Assembly: GCF_024323335.1 (NCBI RefSeq)
Contig: NC_066583.1
Span: 277,037,416 to 277,101,415, forward strand
Direction: 5' to 3'
Source of the DNA: Lathyrus oleraceus
Taxonomy: Eukaryota; Streptophyta; Magnoliopsida; Fabales; Fabaceae
DNA length: 64,000 nt
Made by a program: the position numbers and the translations under genes. Positions 59,911 through 64,000 of this stretch are shown here, piece after piece. The notes below the pieces were generated by a model that saw only the letters and a program-made list of their open reading frames with translations, did not search any database and was not told the origin of the DNA. The stretch's first letter is position 1. Every line of letters starts with the position of its first letter.

Positions 59911-60955
59911 ATACTTAGGATAGGTTGGCCCTTGTGCCAGTTAGCTAGAAACCTTAACTTAGGGATGAATCTGCATGATAACATCTAGGCTCGAGTCGTA
60001 GTCTCCCTAGTTGTGTCTCCCTCTGCTATCTGGTTAGGCTAGTCCTTTATCCCTCTGTAGGGGAACTACATCGCCCTGATCTTCACACCAGATGAAGTAT
60101 GTAGGCAGGAGATTGAGCTGATCTCTCCGGGCGCCCTTTTTTTCTTTTTTTTTGTGTGTTGTCTGACCTTTGCTAGGCTCGAGTCTGTGACTCCTTAGCA
60201 TTTGCTGTCTGTCTGTTTGTGTGTGTTTGACAGTTATAGGCTCGAGTCCCCGACTCCCTATTAACTTGTTTTGTGTTGTTGTGTGCTTGGAAGCTGATGT
60301 AAGTCCATCGAGTGGCATTTGGGTTCCAGTGTGCGTGTGGTTGGTTCGGATGCTGATGTAAGTCCAGCAATTGGCATTCAGGCTCCATGTTTGCCTTCTT
60401 GTGTGCGTTTAGGTTCGGATGCTGACATAAGTCCAGTGATTGGCAGTCGGGCTCCACGTTTGCCTATTTGTGTTTGTTTGTGTGCGTGTCAGCCGAGCTA
60501 CGAATGCTCTGATTCTTCTCTCGTCCGAGAAGATACGTATGCATAGGATGCGATATCCTAGCGAGCATGTGTCGTTTCCCCAGTCCGAACTACTTCGACT
60601 CTGATGTTTATGCCTGATAGACTAAGTAGGCCCAGGATACGATATCCTGCCGAGTCAGTTTCAGTCAGTTTCTTGTGTCTCTTTCAGCCAGTGTGTGTGT
60701 GTTTATGAGCAGTGTTTAGCAACCAATTATCCTTCCTTTTGTGTGTGGATCCCGTAGAGTACTACGGATGCGTAGGGGTGCTAATACCTTCCCTTCGCAT
60801 AACCGACTCCCGAACCCATTCTCTTTGGTCGCGAGACCATGTTCTTTCCTAGGTTTACTCTGAGCGTTTCCTTTCCCTCTTTTGGGATAAATAACGCACG
60901 GTGGCGGCTCTGTTGTTCTTTCTTTTCCCGCCGGTTTTTCGCGCGATGCGACAGC

Positions 60956-60973
60956 TGGCGACTCCACTGGGGA
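60956..60973 (+). promoter_or_regulatory. Primer binding site of element C
   Basis: TGGCGACTCCACTGGGGA starts two bases after the LTR end, as in element A. Ogre is reported to be primed by tRNA-Arg. Confidence 0.82.
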
Positions 60974-62107
60974 TAGAAGAGAAGTTGACCTATGCTGGTC
61001 CATCTTCCCTGAGCGAGTCTCTCCTAGCGCTCTCTAGGTTAGGATTTTGGTTGCTGTTTGCTGTTGTATTTATTGCATTCATTGTATATATGTGCACTTA
61101 CTGTTTGCATTTATTACTTGCATTAATGTTTGCATTTCATTCATATTCATCTGCCGTGCTGCCTGTGTTTCTCTGTTTGGGGGTGGGAGTTACTTGAGGT
61201 AAAAGGCCCAATACCCAGGCTATGAGTGAAATCTAGGAAACCTAGGAATAGAGTGATTCATGGGAAGCGAGTGGTATGGCGCCACTTAGCGGAACATTGA
61301 TATCACGAGCAGTTCAGACCCTGGTGGGATATTGTCGTTACATACTTCAGGTGTGTATATGATGGTATTCTGCGAAAGGTTATTTATGCTGCGTTTCTCT
61401 TCGACTTTACCCTGGCCTAGATAACACCCGTGAGTGGGGAGGGTTTGATCATTACAGGTACAGTTGCTGATTGTTGGTGACTTGTTGGTGACTCTTGGTA
61501 CTGATGGTGACTATGAATTATGGGGCATTTATTTCTGGGACGCCAGAGTTCTGTCCATGGTTTATCAGCGGGTTCCGTTTATTTCGGATCCCCGGGTTGA
61601 GTTGAGAGTACTTGTTCAGAGGATCCGTTTGTCACCCGTTTAGTGGTTGTTCCTGCAAAGATAAGTGATATAATCTCCGGTTCCGTTTATTTCGGAACCC
61701 CCCAAGTTGGATTTATGGTGATTTGGTCCCGCAAATTGACTGGTTCAGAAAAGCAGAGGGTCTACAGTTGACTTGGTGGCACAAAGGCCTGCATTCATGC
61801 ATTCGCATCATATCATCTCGCATTCATCTGCATTCAACTCATGTCTGTCCGTACTCAGGGTCCATTATTTTTAAATTAAAAACCCCGGTTGAGAGACATC
61901 CAGATGTCAAAATGTTGTTGATTGAAATTTTATCTGTCTCAATGAAACCAAAGAAAAAAAAAAAGAGGACTGAACATTCCTGGTACGGACAAACATTGCG
62001 TGTGTGAGTCATACTAACCCATTTGCTGTTTTGAGGTTTCAGTATTCAACCGGTACGCATAGCTCGTCTGTTCAGATAACCTGCTGAGGGTCAACAAATC
62101 CAAGCTG
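60974..62107 (+). other. Leader of element C
   Basis: No gene is seen. It has the paired hairpins (61570-61592, 61679-61699) and a GCTGTTTTGAGGT motif (62025-62037) where A and B have their possible splice acceptor. Confidence 0.6.
61570..61699 (+). promoter_or_regulatory. Paired leader hairpins of element C
   Basis: GGGTTCCG-TTTATTT-CGGATCCC at 61570-61592 (one mismatch) and GGTTCCG-TTTATTT-CGGAACC at 61679-61699 (perfect) share the loop with the element A pair. Confidence 0.7.
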
Positions 62108-63400
62108 ATGGATCTTCTCAACGCCGACATCCTTGAGCTGAAAGAGATGATGAGGGAGTTGTTCAGTGTTGTGCAAGGACTTGCCTTGGGGCAGAAAGCC
62201 ATGTCTGAAAGACTGGAAAGGATTGAGAAACGGCTGATAATGGAGAAAGTTCAGGGGAAGGCTCCGTCCTTCGAAGTGAACAAACCTTCTGGTACTGTAG
62301 CAGAGAAACCCTCCGACAATGGTCCATTCAAGAAGAAAGTTGAGCCAGTTGGTGTGTCTGCAAAGAAAGAACGTAGCAAAGACCGTTATCATCCTTATGC
62401 TGCCACTGTAACCATTCCTGTCAGCAATCCCCCTGCTCAACAGCAACAACTGCCACCTCAACAGAAGACACCGGGAGCTAAGAACCAGGTGAAGAAGAAG
62501 AGTGAGGATCGTCAGTTTGAGGAACCACCGGTGACTTATGCCTTTCTTTTCCAAAGGTTGAGGGATCTGGGATTAGTTCGGCCGAGGATTTTGATTCCTA
62601 TAGAACAGCAGCGGAGGCCTGCCAACTATGATGAGAGTGCCAAGTGCGAGTTTCACTCCGGGGCACCCGGACACAACATTGAGGGCTGTAGAGCTTTTAA
62701 GCATGTCGTCCAGGACATGGTGGACTCCGAGACCATTAATTTGGCCCAGATTATGAAGGGGGATGTCAACCCTGCGCCCAGAAGGGGTCCTGTAAAAGTC
62801 AAGATGGTGAAGAAGGCCAAGAGAGGAATGGAAGTGGCTGAGAAGGGTCAGCTAAAAGGTCCAATGGCTATGTTTCCAAAGCTTCTGCTACAGGATGGAG
62901 CCTTACCTGCTGTTGATAATGCTTATGCCGCCGTCACTACAGAAGAGTGTGTATTGATGAAAGACACGACCCAGAAGATGAAGAAAGTAGAAATGGACGG
63001 TGTAAGATGTAAAGCACCCAGTCTGGCAGTTGAAACCATCCAGGTGGAGAATGTCCGTGCTGCTAAGAAGGAAAAGAAGTTGTCCATTTCTTCTTATAAA
63101 CAAGCTCTGGAAGTGGTGAGGAACAAAGAGGCCCAAGGCTGGGGAAGGATTATTGACATCGTGGCAAAAGCAGACATGTTTGGAGTCGGTTATCATCCGG
63201 ATTTAGAGTCGTCTAGACCAGACAGAGGATGTTGTCCACTGTACGCCTTCGTCAGTGCAGGAATGTTGGATCCCGGTCATGCCCGTTCAGTGGTTGAAGA
63301 TGTTGACAGCAACCGCGAGCTTGAGGCGTGGATAAAGTCATGCATACCAGGCAACTGGAAGGCCTCCAAAAGCATCACTGTCACTCATTCAGAAGAGTAG
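62108..63400 (+). CDS. Shortened Gag of element C (no capsid, no protease)
   Basis: This gives 430 aa from MDLLNADILELKEMMREL to SITVTHSEE. The N-terminal coiled coil (residues 1-60) matches element A's gag. The roughly 150-residue capsid domain present in A and B is absent; a basic Gln-rich linker (TVTIPVSNPPAQQQQLPP) and the knuckle-like CEFHSGAPGHNIEGC follow. After a Lys-rich linker comes the block ISSYKQALEVV...GWGRIIDI...FGVGY, which lies after the protease in B, and then the tail AWIKSCIPGNW. The DTGSS protease is gone. Both losses keep the frame and there is no stop, so it may still be translated as an RNA-binding protein acting in trans. Confidence 0.82.
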   Translation: MDLLNADILELKEMMRELFSVVQGLALGQKAMSERLERIEKRLIMEKVQGKAPSFEVNKPSGTVAEKPSDNGPFKKKVEPVGVSAKKERSKDRYHPYAATVTIPVSNPPAQQQQLPPQQKTPGAKNQVKKKSEDRQFEEPPVTYAFLFQRLRDLGLVRPRILIPIEQQRRPANYDESAKCEFHSGAPGHNIEGCRAFKHVVQDMVDSETINLAQIMKGDVNPAPRRGPVKVKMVKKAKRGMEVAEKGQLKGPMAMFPKLLLQDGALPAVDNAYAAVTTEECVLMKDTTQKMKKVEMDGVRCKAPSLAVETIQVENVRAAKKEKKLSISSYKQALEVVRNKEAQGWGRIIDIVAKADMFGVGYHPDLESSRPDRGCCPLYAFVSAGMLDPGHARSVVEDVDSNRELEAWIKSCIPGNWKASKSITVTHSEE

Positions 63401-63650
63401 TATTTCTGTTTTTCAATTTTTGTTTGCATGAAAGCCATACGTTTTGCCCGAAACGTAATGGTCCATTGTAAGGGCCATCTCATGTGTTTCATTATGCAAC
63501 ATTTTGCATCAGTAATGAATGGATGTTTTTGTAGTTAAAAGCGGTGTTCCCTGTTTTTCATTTAATTTTGCAATTTAAAAAAGGGAAAAAACAAATAAAA
63601 ATGGCAACGTTTTTTTTTCATTCTCTTTCCTGTTGGTTCTGTTTCGTTCC
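63401..63650 (+). other. gag-pol spacer of element C (putative intron)
   Basis: It begins with a possible donor GAAGA|GTAGTA (63392-63400), a site also present in A as GAAGA|GTAATG. It contains AAAAATGGCAACG and a T run as in the other spacers. The pol frame reopens before any ATG. Confidence 0.45.
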
Positions 63651-64000
63651 GAAATGATTACTCTCCTGATCTCACCGATAACGATTTGGTTACACCTCTA
63701 TATGACTTCGACAATTCGACCTATCATGCCAGAGAAAAAAGGCGAAGAAGATGGTGTTTTGTTGGAATTAGCCAGGTCATTGAAACAAGAGGAGAAGGTG
63801 ATTCAACCACACGAGGAGCGATTCAAGATTGTTACTCCAAGCTCCGCCGAGGTTAGAAAGCAAAAGCTGAAGCCGACAAAGGATGAGAAAGAGAGAAGGT
63901 GTGAATAGACTATCAAGACGCGAGCAGAGCTAATCAGAAAGATGCATTCCCGGTACATCACGATGAAGTATTGGTTGATTATATGGCTCAGGTCTCAGTG
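63651..64000 (+). pseudogene. Start of broken pol of element C
   Basis: The frame NDYSPDLTDNDLVTPLYDFDNSTYHA shifts by one base near 63728 into ELARSLKQEEKVIQPHEER. A deletion then jumps to a scrap of the RT region (DYQDASRANQKDAFP, from 63908), missing the stretch that precedes VDYRDLNRA in B. It continues off the window. Confidence 0.7.

Larger units (their letters stand above)
54635..60953 (+). repeat. 5' LTR of element C (6319 bp)
   Basis: It starts TGTAGCACCTCAAATTTGC, as in element B, and ends GATGCGACA before the PBS. The outer parts align with B's LTR. The middle (about 55560-57560) is extra and unusually rich in CCTTGCC/CAACC words. It also holds a tRNA-promoter-like module (58141-58200), a 31-bp tandem repeat (59721-59910) and the shared ~58-bp repeat (60289-60480). 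No gene is supported. Confidence 0.88.
54635..64000 (+). mobile_element. Ogre-like element C (non-autonomous, 3' part off window)
   Basis: A 6319-bp 5' LTR, PBS, 1.1-kb leader, a shortened gag ORF, a spacer and the start of a deleted pol run off the right edge. It sits inside the family D LTR; the left flank GGTAT (54630-54634) is the expected target duplication. Compared with B it lacks ORF1, capsid, protease and the N-terminal part of pol, while the gag frame stays open. Confidence 0.9.

Noticed and set aside
59751..59984. Minus-strand ORF with repeated CTGSKS/HRKQ peptides
   Set aside because: It is a translation of the 31-bp tandem repeat.

Overview
The window is nuclear DNA of a flowering plant, most likely a legume of the tribe Fabeae (pea, vetch, lentil or grass pea group). 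The evidence is a plant ARF-GEF gene of the GNOM type set among three very large Ty3/gypsy elements of the Ogre/Tat lineage. These have LTRs of 4.4-6.3 kb, the PBS that follows Ogre LTRs, two RNase H domains in pol and an extra ORF before gag. The genus cannot be fixed from the sequence alone.

Layout. (1) 1-18281: Ogre-like element A on the minus strand. Its 5' LTR is 13448-18281 and its 3' LTR is 1-4336, cut by the window edge. It has an intact gag that lacks the protease, and a heavily deleted pol. (2) 18282-36820: element B on the plus strand, an autonomous-type Ogre whose 5' end lies beyond element A. A landed inside B's ORF1, and a 2005-bp solo LTR (family D, with a 5-bp target duplication) landed further along the same ORF. 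B's gag-pro has one stop and one frameshift; its pol has only two nonsense codons. A repeat-rich 3' UTR and a 4.4-kb LTR follow. (3) 36821-41447: an old MULE/FAR1-type transposase remnant, degenerate repeats and a promoter-bearing LTR-like segment. (4) 41448-47220: the only evident host gene, an intact GNOM-type ARF-GEF on the minus strand (two coding exons, 1473 aa, plus a probable 5' UTR exon). (5) 48.5-53.4 kb: decayed Ty1/copia sequences and a truncated hAT-like element. (6) 53440-54634: the start of a second family-D LTR, interrupted by (7) 54635-64000: Ogre-like element C (plus strand), with a 6.3-kb LTR, PBS, leader, an intact gag ORF lacking capsid and protease, and the start of a broken pol.

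How the parts relate. B represents the autonomous type (ORF1, gag-pro, RT, RNase H, second RNase H, integrase). A and C look like non-autonomous relatives that keep LTRs, PBS, leader hairpins and a shortened in-frame gag ORF. The insertion order that can be read is MULE remnant, then B, then D and A inside B; on the other side copia, then D, then C inside D.

The most unusual signal is in B's 3' UTR (31.2-32.3 kb). More than 20 short inverted repeats there share the loop CGGTAA while both stem arms change together, and element A has a related set. Other signals shared between elements are a palindrome in the LTRs, a tRNA-promoter-like module in the LTRs, and paired UUUAUUU-loop hairpins in the leaders. 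All similarity calls are from reading and memory of the families; no database search was run.
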